From positions 1,913,111 through 1,977,110 of the forward strand of contig NC_135571.1 of the NCBI RefSeq assembly GCF_964340395.1: DNA of 64,000 nucleotides, in the 5' to 3' direction. Numbering within the stretch: position 1 is the stretch's first letter; every line of letters begins with the position of its first letter. This document shows positions 26,161 to 38,010 of the stretch, piece by piece. The notes beneath the pieces are model-generated. The model was not told the origin of the DNA. It saw only the letters and a list, made by a program, of their open reading frames with translations, and did no database searches. Source of the stretch: Glandiceps talaboti (lineage: Eukaryota > Hemichordata > Enteropneusta > Spengelidae). The translations under genes and the position numbers were made by a program.

Positions 26161-26582
26161 CACATGTCTCTCACAGGTCCGGCGATGACTTCTAATTTGC
26201 ACGACCACCATGTATCAAAATATTATTTTCTCTTTATTGACTCAGAACATGATATTACACCTTCTCATTCCTGTGCACCGTGTATGCTGGTAAGAAACTG
26301 ATTGTTACTGGAGTCGGCTTAGTAACAGTGAATGTCGACAATGTGACTACCGTTACGTTGTTAGCAATTGAGTGATAAAGAGCGCCCACAACGACGACTG
26401 TTTCTGTCTAATTTGCAGGCTGGATACCGACCCACTACTCAGCTATTGCACGAGACGTTTGTAATGCAGTGAGTTGATTTTTCAAGAACTGAAATAATAC
26501 CATATTGCTCCCTAAATTATCAAACATAGAGGGCGGTATCATGGTATAAATCTACAGAACAGAATTCTGCCCAGTGACGTCA

Positions 26583-27841
26583 TCATTAGCAGTGTTTTGT
26601 AGTGTACGCTGTGAATCTGATTGTCTTGGTATGTAACTTTAGTCTTTAGACTCATAGCAATAAAGGTAGCAGTGTTTTGTAGTGTAGTCTGTGAATCTGA
26701 TTGTTTTGGTATGTAACTTTAGTATTAGACTCATAGCAATAAAGACAGCAGTGTTTTGTAGTGTACTCTGTGAATCTGATTGTCTTGGTATGTAACTTTA
26801 GTCTTTAGACTCATAGCAATAAAGGTAGCAGTGTTTTGTAGTGTAGTCTGTGAATCTGGTTGTCTTGGTATGTATCTTTAGTCTTAGACTCAGCAATAAA
26901 GGTAGCAGTGTTTTGTAGTTAACTCTGTGAATCTGGTTGTCTTGGTATGTAACTTTAGTCTTAGACTCATAGCAATAAAGGTAGCAGTGTTTTGTAGTGT
27001 ACTCTCTGAATCTGGTTGCCTTGGTATGTAACTTTAGTCTTAGACTCAGCAATAAAGGTAGCAGTGTTTTGTAGTGTACTCTGTGAATCTGGTTGTCTTC
27101 GTGTGTAACTTTAGTCTTAGAGTAATAGCAATAAAGGTAGCAGTGTTTTGTAGTGTACTCTCTGAATCTGGTTGTCTTGGTATGTAACTTTAGTCTTAGA
27201 CTCATAACAATAAAGGTAATCTTAGACTCATTGCACTGAATAACGGTAGCAGTGTTTTGTACTCTCTGAATCTGTTTGTCTTGGTATATGTAACTTTAGT
27301 CTTAGACTCAGCAATAAAGGTAGCAGTGTTTTGTAGTGTACTCTGTGAATCTGGTGGTCTAGTTCTTGGTATGTAACTTTGATCTTAGACTCATTACAAT
27401 AAAGATAGCAGTGTTTGTAGTGTACTCTGTGAATCTGGTTGTCTTGGTATGTAACTTTGATCTTAGACTCATTACAATAAAGATAGCAGTGTTTGTAGTG
27501 TACTCTGTGAATCTGGTTGTCTTGGTATGTAACTTTAGTCTTTAGACTCATAGCAATAAAGGTAGCAGTGTTTTGTAGTGTAGTCTGTGAATCTGGTTGT
27601 CTTGGTATGTATCTTTAGTCTTAGACTCATAGCAATAAAGGTAGCAGTGTTTTGTAGTTAACTCTGTGAATCTGGTTGTCTTGGTATGTAACTTTAGTCT
27701 TAGACTCATAGCAATAAAGATAGCAGTGTTTTGTAGTGTACACCGTGAATCTGGTTGTCTTGGTATGTAACTTGAGTCTTGGACTCACAGTAATAAAGAT
27801 AGCAGTGTTTTGTAGTGTACTCTGTGAATCTGGTTGTTTTG
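26583..27841. repeat. ~78-bp satellite, array A
   Basis: About 16 units, each with agcagtgttttgtagtgtac, tctgtgaatctggttgtctt, ggtatgtaactttagtctta and gactcatagcaataaaggt. Each unit carries AATAAA followed by a GT-rich run. Open frames on the minus strand are repeat artefacts. The same unit is found inverted at 60757-62628. Confidence 0.95.
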
Positions 27842-28516
27842 ACATTGGTGTCCGTGTCTCGTGGCAATACAGTCGTTTAAATGGTTCATTTCATTTAGAT
27901 AAAATGCTGCACAGTTTCTTATAGATTTCTGTGTGGATGCTGAGCTGTATTTGACATCCGCTGTAAAAATATACTTACCGTTGCAATTCCTTCCCTAATT
28001 ACATTCAAATAGTACAAAGATGCTTCCAGGACGAAAATTAGTGCAAAACAACAAATTCAATATTAAACATATTTTATTATACATTAGTACTAATACATAA
28101 CAACAACTGAGTTACCAGACATGAAAACGAATATATAAATTAATTACTTAAATATTTCCTTTGATGGAATTAGTGATTATCATTACAAGGCAAAATTGGC
28201 CTGTTCACTGGACAAGTTGAAAAAAAAAAGATTTTCAAAATCAGAAATGAGCTTATCATGTATTAGCCATACCTACACGACTTTTAAGAATACAATATGC
28301 AATAAAATTTCGGTGGATGATTATTCATGCCTACATCCGACATCTAGATAATTAGGGTCCTGTCCAGTAGACATATGTATCACAATTAACAAACCATAAT
28401 ACCCAACCAAAGGGCTTTATTTTGTCTACCTTTTGAATAGTACACTTGCACTGATAATACTGCTCTTAATGTATATGATTTTGAGGGATAAAAGTAGCAC
28501 CTTGGTAACACACTCA

Positions 28517-28869
28517 ACTTTTAAAGTGGCCATGTGGATGAGGATTGGGGTATTTATTTTGGATTTTTAATTCATACAACAATTTTACCATTGCTTCCTA
28601 CCTTAAAAATGAAATGTGAAAAAACATTAACAATGTCAGTGCTTGAAATTCGAAACTCGATGCAATGCAAAATGCTAAATAATGTGTAAACAGTTTGTTA
28701 TTGCACATACAAAAACAACGATTTTAGTTATTATGCTTTTGCAATATATTGAGTTACAAACAAGGACTTAGCATATGTTGTTTCACATTGATTTTTCACG
28801 TAGGAAGGCATTTCATACATTAAAAATCCAAAATAAATACCCAATCCTCATCCATATGGCCATTTTAAG
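28517..28869. mobile_element. Hairpin MITE family 1, copy d (best-preserved ends)
   Basis: Left terminus ttaaagtggccatgtggatg, aggattggggtatttatttt; right terminus aataaatacccaatcctcat, ccatatggccattttaa. The termini are inverted complements. Flanking TTAA-like bases suggest a TA or TTAA target, not proven. Confidence 0.85.
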
Positions 28870-31792
28870 TCCTGCTGCTTTTGAAATCTGTTCATTCATT
28901 TGGATATTTCCTACAAGAGTTGGTGAAAAAACCTTAGGTTATGACATCACAGATACTATAATAATCTCTATGACTTGACAAGTCCAAGTGGTTGTAAGTT
29001 TTTGCAATTTTTAGCCCCCCCCCCCCCCCCCCCCGGGAGCGATATTTCAATGGGTTTCGTCTGTCCGCCCATATGTCCATCCATAATACATCATTGCTTA
29101 GACATGCAATATCTGATTTCTTTCAAACCTGACACAAAGATGACATATCGTATGGGACATATGCACATCAATTTGTTGTTTGAGATTTGACTGCATAGCG
29201 ACCATAGTTCTTGTTAAAAATCAAATTTTACTGCATAAATAAAAAACTGTAATACACAGACACTTATATTTGGAGACCTTGGCCTTTGACCTTTAGGGTC
29301 AATTATCAAAATCATACCAATTCCTGCCTATCACAGACACATTGTTGTGTTTACACATTGCCAACTTCTTTTAAATCATGTTTACAGTAATATTGTGACT
29401 GTATAGAGATAGGATTTAAAATAAATTGGTTGCGACAAATAAATACTACAAAGCATTTGTGTGTGTCACACGCTAAGTAAATGAATTCATTTATTTTAAG
29501 GCCAAAAACCCCTCCCCTATAAAAACGAGTGTTCACAATTGTGAACATGTATATAATGATAAAAAACATGGTGAAAATTGTCACACCACAAGCAGTACAA
29601 TGTAAAAAAATGGTAAACATTAATATACAAACCGGAAACCCTACACTGTATATCACATTAACAGTACATTTCGGTAGTAAATACAGAACATGTCATCATT
29701 GAAGGCATGAAATGTTAAAAATTCAATAAAAAGTGTTAAACTGAAGTTTAGCAATCACAATGATATCAGACCCCCCCCCCCCCCCTAAACAAACAATTTT
29801 TTCTTTACTAAGCCTGTATGACATTGTGTGTTCTTCCTCTCTAGTCTACTCTTTGTTGTGGTATCATAAACTACATGTAAATGATAATATTTCACTTCCA
29901 AAGTCTTTTTCTCATGTTAAGAATAAGAGCTTTATATCTCTTTCCTACTGGGTAGGCATGGGCACAGGTGAATCACTCCCTGATAAATCAAGGTGTTGTG
30001 CAGTACATATACATACAAGGAATGATTCTGTAGCAATTGCAAGTTCTGTTTTGCACTGTATTTGAAACAAGACACCGGCATTTGACACTTGATCAGCTTA
30101 CAAACATCTGTCTGTGAAGTGTAGACAGCTGTCTGTATGCTACAGGCATGTCTGCAAGCTGCAGATTAAAGTCATTTTCCTAATCTTTCCTAAGAAGTCT
30201 GTTAAGAATATTCTGCACCTTGACAGCTATCTAAATGTCTGCATTTGAGCTATTGGTAGTCTGGAGCGGCACTGAAAATGACATGTTGCAGCTTGTGATA
30301 ATTTAGAACTGAGCTTTCATTTCAGTAATGGTATATACTGCTCAAATACTTTCATATAGATGAATTTAATGTAAATGGTATACATACACATACTTGACAT
30401 TAATGATATTATTTTTCAAAATAATTGACAATAACAAATAAATGTCTTGGTAAGTCAATTTTAACATTTATGACAACAAGGGTAAATTTTATTATTAAAA
30501 AGGGATCATACCTTACTTGAACAATATTAAATATTTGCTCACAAGATCGGACTTTTCATTCTTGTCAAAATACCTGCCATAAACCCAAAGGGGGTCTGTA
30601 AAGGACAGTGGACTGTGTGTGTCTGATATAATAAATCGTGTTTAAGTCAGCGCGTCTAACACAATCTCTGGAAGACTGTCAACAGTTGTCTTGACTTTTT
30701 TTGTCATTTATCGTTATTACTGTTGTCGTTGAAATTAATAGAATTAAACATAACATTGTGTGCATTGGACGTTCCATAAAGTCAAGACGACTGTTCTAAC
30801 CCACCGGACTTTCATTTCTATGAATATTCATGAGCGCCATTGTTAATGGAATGTCTAACTGTGATGCCTGGTTAATCACTAGGGGGCATTTGAGGAGATA
30901 ATACAGATGCTAGATTATATTTTATGTGTTCGAATCCTCAGTGAGTGGCGCACGTTCTGTATTGTGCATTGTGCATGCTGACTATTAGATTGTATGTTAT
31001 AGGTTATATATTTGCACACAATTAGTATTTAAATAAAAGATAGTTCAGAAGGTTTTTTAGGAATACGATAAAATATAATCTGTATCGGAATACAGACTAA
31101 ATCTGTGGTAAAAAAATGTACATGTATTTCCAGTTACAGATATGAATTGTAGAAGCATGAACTGACAGTGTTTGGCATTGCAAATCACGTAAATGAAACA
31201 CATACTGTTTCCAGTTAGAGGTGTATTCTGTAGACAAGTGAACCGTTTGTATTTGACATTGTAAATCTTGCATAGTGATCTAACACTATCTCATGTGAAA
31301 TGCCTATTTTTTCTAGTTATTATAGAATGTAAAGTGAACAGTTACTGTTTTTACATTACAAATCTTGTTCATGTTTGTGGGTCTAAGCACTATTCCAGGC
31401 CACATGCATATACATAAACAGCATGTAAACCTGTAAAACCCATCCATAACATAACGGTTCCCCTAGCTTAATTGCAATTGTGCGCTTATTATTATCATGC
31501 AATAGTATCATTCATTCATTGTCCACAGACAAACGATTGTTTCCCACCTCACTAAAGGAGGTAAATAAGCACACAAAAAGAGACAAGCTTAAAGCAAACA
31601 CGTAAAACATTTTAAAAAGTACATATCGCAGGTTTAGTCTTCGGATGGCTGACAAAGCAAAGCTACCAAGCATTAGCCATTCTGGGCAGCAGCTGTTATT
31701 GCACATTTAATCCATTGTTTTCCATGCTTTCTTTAACTTATCGGTGGTGGTCCATTATACCATCACATCATTCATTAGCAGTATAGCGCCCT
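28870..31792. other. Intergenic DNA downstream of cryptochrome
   Basis: Contains poly(C) near 29015 and 29770. An imperfect inverted repeat lies at 30683-30797 (aacagttgtcttgacttt against aaagtcaagacgactgtt). Three diverged ~90-bp direct repeats span about 31105-31375 (each with tttccagtta / tttctagtta and a cattgcaaatc-like core). The cryptochrome 3' UTR must lie in the right part, but its end is not identified. Confidence 0.5.
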
Positions 31793-31860
31793 CTATAAAC
31801 CCATAATGCCATCACACAACTCATTGGCACTACACCGCCCTCCTGCACTGAGGTGGTCAG
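31746..31860. repeat. Local tandem duplication spanning the cryptochrome stop codon
   Basis: ccatcacatcattcattagc, then agtatagcgccctct is repeated as ccatcacacaactcattggc, then actacaccgccctcc. The stop codon (31793-31795) lies between the copies. Confidence 0.6.
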
Positions 31861-31917
31861 GTAGCCATACAAAGGACCGGACCTCAGATTCATCAGATGG
31901 GGCACAGTGAGGAATTA
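31793..31917 (-). CDS. cry1: cryptochrome exon 11, C-terminal tail and stop (aa 495-535)
   Basis: Acceptor tatctttcag|TAATTCC; stop TAG at 31793-31795. Encodes [19 protein letters not shown] and a short Cys-containing tail ending GIMGL. FVW stands where fly CRY has the regulatory FFW motif. Confidence 0.94.
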
Positions 31918-34900
31918 CTGAAAGATAGACAGACATTTTGAGGCATGAAACCATGACAAGAGAGGTATTGATTTGCGGACTGTCCAAACTACATTTTGTG
32001 AAGGACAGTAAGTGCATGTATACGTTGGTAAAATCTATGTGTTCCTGGGTCATCGCACTGAAGTTTTTTAGTGTTTTTGTTAGGGATGGCAAGTGGATCA
32101 AATCTACCTGAGTTCCCCAGTCATTTATCCAGGGTTCCCTAACAGTGTTTTTCTTGAGGGTGGTAAGCAGGTGCAATACACTGGAGTTCCTTGTTGTTAC
32201 CTTGCTGTTTCATGCATGGAACATGTTTTTGACACCAAGATAAACACAGACTGCCAATAACAGAGACACCAGACACACAGCAGGATCTTGTACCCTATTA
32301 CACTGAAAAGTGATAAGCATTGATATTCTTTCACAGTGCAGTAGATACATGGACTTGATGAATTAATGATTTCAACTGTTTACTTTAGAACTGATAATCA
32401 ATGTGGTACCTTGTTTACTTCTACATCCCCACTGTGAGCAGCTCCTCTATAGTTGCTTCTTTTTTTAAAAGTCGTTCAAGTGTGTGTAAAAAGCACAGTG
32501 TCCCGTGAGTGGAACATCAAGGCAACTTTAATTCTCCTGTAAGTCAATTATTTCAATGTCTTACCATTCTCTTTAAGACATGCTACAACATCTTCCATCA
32601 TCTCATAGTTACGTCTGGACACTTCCTTGTGTTCAACTATCGGCAATGGATAATCTTTGCCAATAACACAATTGGCCTTCTCCTGGACTGCCTTTGGTGC
32701 CTTCCATGGTTCAAACAGATAACGTAATGGCATGTCCTTTAAGGCTGGTATATATCGCCTATATTGGAAAAGGTTTTTTAAGGGGGCATAAATTGAGATT
32801 ATATGTTTTTAGAATGTAATGTTTCCTGCATATTAAGAGGTACTCACAGTATTCTACTTACTGATGTATACTTGCAATCACTTGCAATTAACTGAATTCA
32901 AACCTGGTACATGTATTAGGATATATCTTACAAATGATCCAATGACGTTCATATAAAAAATGCCCACCCCCTACAGTGCCCACCCTTGCCCACCCTCTTC
33001 AGACAGTGCCCATCCATGCCCACCCTCTTCAGACAGTGCTCATCCTTGCCCACCCTCTTCAGATGGTGCCCACTCTTGTCCACCCTCTTCAAACAGTAAA
33101 TGTCCTTGTCCACCCTCTTCAGACAGTGCCATAGAAATCCTACCTGACATATTCACCAGAAGGATCCATTCTACGACCATATCGAACTGGGCAAAAGCAC
33201 TTAGGACACTGTAAGGCTCGTTCAAATGCTGAACTGGAAACCCACATCCAATTACCAGCACAAATGCTCCAATCAGCATCAAGAAGGTTCTCCAGGAAAA
33301 ACTGAACATAGAGTAGAATAGAATATGTTTATATTCAAGTTTTCATAAAAACAAGAAATTGCACAATTTGACCACTAGGAGCAATTTTCAGCTTTTTGAC
33401 CAAAAGTGAAAGTTATGATAGCCAAATATGAGAGCCTCTTTTGAAAAAATAATCATTCTCCAGCATTCATGGCAAAAGTTGTTTGCATTTTCAACTCTAG
33501 TCAAAACATTCTCCACAATTTGTTGCATATCGCATAATTTTTAAGAACTATATAACAGAGCTGCTTTACACTGAAGCGTATAGGCACTTAGGGTACTCAT
33601 GAATATTCAGTGTTCAACTTGAATACATTATTTCAGCTGACTCCGATGATGCAATGACCCATTCTAAAGATACCCTATAAAGTTATAAGATCAACTTGAT
33701 GTTTCTCTGAAATCGCAAGTAATTGTCGGTGATGGAAATGAAAAGACTTTCAAGAACCAATAGTTTATGAAAATGACTTCATTTTCTAGAATCGTCTTCT
33801 CCTTTAACGTTAACTCTCTACGGTGAGGTTATGGTTAAATGGTATTCCAGGTACAAATGATTTCCAGTACAGCTTTAGTTCAGGTCCTGACTACATACCT
33901 GTAATCCTTCTACCCAGCTGATCCAAAGATCACCACGGGTCAGAAAGCAAGACACGGCATGTCTACCAACGTGATGCAACCAGCCTTCACATTTCAGTTG
34001 CCTCATGCAGGCATCTATCCATGGATATCCTGTCTTACCCTGTGAAATAAAACATACACCACTTGAAAGTTTAGCAGGCATCTAGCATTACTAGCCCCGT
34101 CTACACGGCACTAAAAATCCTACCTGAGGTAGGATTCAGGATAGTTTCAAGCGAGTGTTGACGCAAACGCATCCTGAACCTGTCCTGAAACTGTCCTGAC
34201 TTAGGATACCTTTGAGAGGTTTCCTGAAACCCTCCTGACTTCGTCCTATGTACTGTCAGGACAGAACGCATGACATCTACGGTGTAGTTTGGACATAGAA
34301 TGACCACGGTATAAATTTATACATTTGGCTGGTGCATGGTATAATGGTTCAGTGGATAACTTTTAAATACGATAGCGCTGACCAGATCATAAAAGATTAA
34401 AAAAGACCATGAGCACCCCAGGGTTGGCTTGAATCTTGTGTAATGGATGTTGCCTTGTGGACAGTCCTCAAATAATATATGGAATCAAGTGAAGACAGAT
34501 CGATTCCAAGGATTCTTTTCTGTTGGCTGAATTACTCCAAATTCTTCAGCTGTTATATGCACAAATGAATGATGTAGACAAAGATTCTAAGAACTTACCA
34601 TGGCCCAGTGCTCAAGTTGGTTGTCATTCTTGTACCATGGAATATTCAGACAGATTGGGTTCTTTTCCATCTGATCATATTTAGGATTACCTACAGACAT
34701 GGTGTAGAAATACTCTCTCCAGATTAACTGGGCTATCAGCTGATAACTGGGTTCATCTTTACGAACCTAAAGTAGAAAAAAAAAGATAAATCTTTTATGT
34801 CATCTTTGTTGAACTTCCATAAATGGATACCTAATAGCTCTGTCCATCATTATATAGACTCAGAGGTATCCCAAAAAGGTCTCAAGCTTTGCTCATTTAT

Positions 34901-37900
34901 ACAAGGCTAGGGGTATCACCATTAGATTCCCATCAGTTTTGTCCATTTATACAAGGCTAGGGGTATCACCATTAGATTCCCATCAGTTTTGTCCATTTAT
35001 ACAAGGCTAGGGGTATCACCATTAGATTCCCATCAGTTTTGTCCATTTATACAAGGCTAGGGGTATCTACTCCCATCAGTTTTGTCCATTTATACAAGGC
35101 TAAGGGTATCACCATTAGATTCCCATCAGTTTTGTCCATTTATACAAGCCTAGGGGTATCACCATTAGATTCCCATCAGTTTTGTCCATTTATACAAGCC
35201 TAGGGGTATCTACTCCCATCAGTTTTGTCCATTTATACAAGCCTAGGGGTATCACCATTAGATTCCCATCAGTTTTGTCCATTTATACAAGGCTAGGGGT
35301 ATTACCATTAGATTCCCATCAGTTTTGTCCATTTATACAAACCTAGGGGTATCTACTCCCATCAGTTTTGTCCATTTATACAAGCCTAGGGGTATCACCA
35401 TTAGATTCCCATCAGTTTTGTCCATTTATACAAACCTAAGGGTATCTCCAATAGACTCCCTGGATCAGCTTTGTCAATCTTCACAAACATAGGGGTATCA
35501 CCAATTTATCACCAATCACTTACTTAAAAGAACCATTTGTCACTTGATATTGGAGGATTCTCTATTTGACACTCACCTCTTTGAATACCTCCATGATTTT
35601 CCAGTAAAACTTACGGATGGAGATACATCCAAAACGGAGATATGGACTCAGGCTCATAGGAGGTCCTAGTAAGTCTGGTTTGTACTGGTTAGGAAGGCAG
35701 TAGCCAGCTTTGAAAGCCTGTAATTAATTATCAGAAATATGACTTATGTACAATCTAACAAACAGTATAATTGCATGATATGCCCAGTTGTATACAATCT
35801 TGTTGTAATAAATAAGTGTTTAACACAAGCAATGGTAAATCACATACAAGTAATGTTTGCGACAACAGGTCTTGTCAAACAGTACCTTGTAGCAAATGGA
35901 CAGTTTGACAAGATCTGTCAATCTGAAAATGAAAACTGTTACTTGTCATTATTAGAAGCTTTTGTATTACTGGTGGTTCAAAATACATATAGTCATTGAG
36001 GATGTAATCATAGGCCAGGAAAGATACTTGAAGTACGCCCTCAATGGGCAAGAAGGTGTATACATGTACGTACTTGCTCTGACCAGACATCAGCCCCCAC
36101 TGGCTGTGAGATTAAGTAACTATAAAGAACTGTAAATAAACAGAATTGTCAATAATGTACTGTTTTGCGAGACAACTCCGAAACACAAGACAAGAACCAC
36201 TCTTTACGATATGCTGTAAATAGAACTATTTATTTAATTACTATGATTTACGTACCTGATGTCAAAGTGGAATGAGAATTCGGTATTTATTTTAAATTTT
36301 TTTAATTTGGTATTTACTTTTTAATTTTTTTAATTTTTATTTTTTAATTGATAAAACAAATTTACTGTACTGATTTTCTACTTGAAAAACAATGTGAAAT
36401 AACATTTACCAAGTCCTTGTTTGAAACTCCATAAATTGCGGAAAGATGCAAAAAGTGTCAAAAATAATGTGTTATTGTACGTACAACAACAAACACTTCA
36501 CACATTTTTAAGGTTCTGTAATTTATTGAGTTACAAACACGTATGTTCTTCCACATTGATTTTTCAAGTAGAAAAACTTTGTTTTACCAATTAGAAATCC
36601 AAAATAAATACTAAATTCTCATTCAAATGGCCACTTTAAAGAATAAAATCTTTTAATTCAGATAGAAATAGTACCACTGCTGTGACTGGAAAATTCAGAG
36701 TAACTATTCGTAGTCGAGGTAGATTTATTAAATAAGTTATCACTCAATACAGAACTCACAAAAGTGATGTGATAAATTGGGTGTGCATTTGTACATGTAC
36801 CTAGTGTTTTCATTAAGCCAAATAGCTGAATTTCAGTTAGAATTAGTACCACAATGGGTTGACAGACAGTGTCCGACAGCTTTTCTATGCGAAAGATCCA
36901 CAGAGTTGTTAACTGCCATTTTAACATTGTATTGTATTGTATTGTATTGTATTGTATTGTATTGTATTGTATTGTATTGTATTGTATTGTATTGTACGAT
37001 TGTCATGAACTGTTTTTGTTTCGCTTCTTGTGAAGGCTTAATCAATAAATAAAATAATAAAATAATAAAATATAAATAAATAAAATACATTAAGTTCATT
37101 TTGGCACATGAAAAATTTGTCGGAATGGCCAAATAATATGTATCATGTGGACAGTACAAGAGGCAAACTGTCATTACATTTAATGTTGCCATATGGATGA
37201 GGATTGGATATTTATTTTGGATTTTTAATTTATAAAACAATGTTATCATGGCTTCCAACTTGAAAAACTCAATGTGAAACAATATATACCAAGTCTTTGT
37301 TTGTAACTCAATACATTGCATACAATTAATAAAATGTGTAAAATATTTGTTATTATACGTACAATGACAAACTTTTACATATTGTTTAACATTTTGCAAT
37401 GCATCGAGTTACAAGCACAGACATTGTCAATGTTATTTCACGTTGATTTTTCAGCTGGAAGCTATGATAAAATTGTCTTATAAATTAAAAATCCAAAATA
37501 AATACCCCAATCCTCATCCATATGGCGACGTTAAATAAATGATCTGTTCAGCCTACCATATTCAGTACAATCATTGGTGATAAATTTCACAGCAGCTGTA
37601 TATAAGTATATTAGCAGGACTAAGCCAAGGAAAAAGCTTTTGAGCATTTCCAGCTAAAATAAATCTGGCGCCAAAAAAACCCACATCATGTGACTACCTG
37701 TACAGTATGTAAGATGACTTACAGCTTGCTCTATTTTCATTCTACAATCAAATAATTCAAGGCCTCGTTTTTCACCTCCAATCCACTTGTTAATTCTCTG
37801 TCCATTAAATTCATCCACTGGAGCTATGGAATATAAATATAAAAATAAATGTAGCAGTCTTCCACTTTATCTCTCTGTCTCTCTCTGTCTCTCTCTGTCT

Positions 37901-37930
37901 CTCTCTCTCCCTCCCTCCCTCCCTCCCTCC

Positions 37931-38010
<80 letters not shown>

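Noticed and set aside
26798-27845. Minus-strand frames with repeated KTKVTYQDNQIHRV-like peptides
   Set aside because: They track the 78-bp satellite because it is a multiple of three, with stops and frame breaks between units. The same is true at 61092-61398. No start, splice or homology support.
31512-31706. 64-codon minus-strand frame downstream of cryptochrome as an extra exon
   Set aside because: The cryptochrome already ends with a stop in a conserved terminal exon, and this frame has no homology.
33040-33309. 89-codon minus-strand frame with a hydrophobic start and EEGGQG repeats
   Set aside because: Overlaps cryptochrome exon 9 in the wrong phase; the phase encoding [13 protein letters not shown] is the real one, and the repeats are the intron 9 minisatellite.
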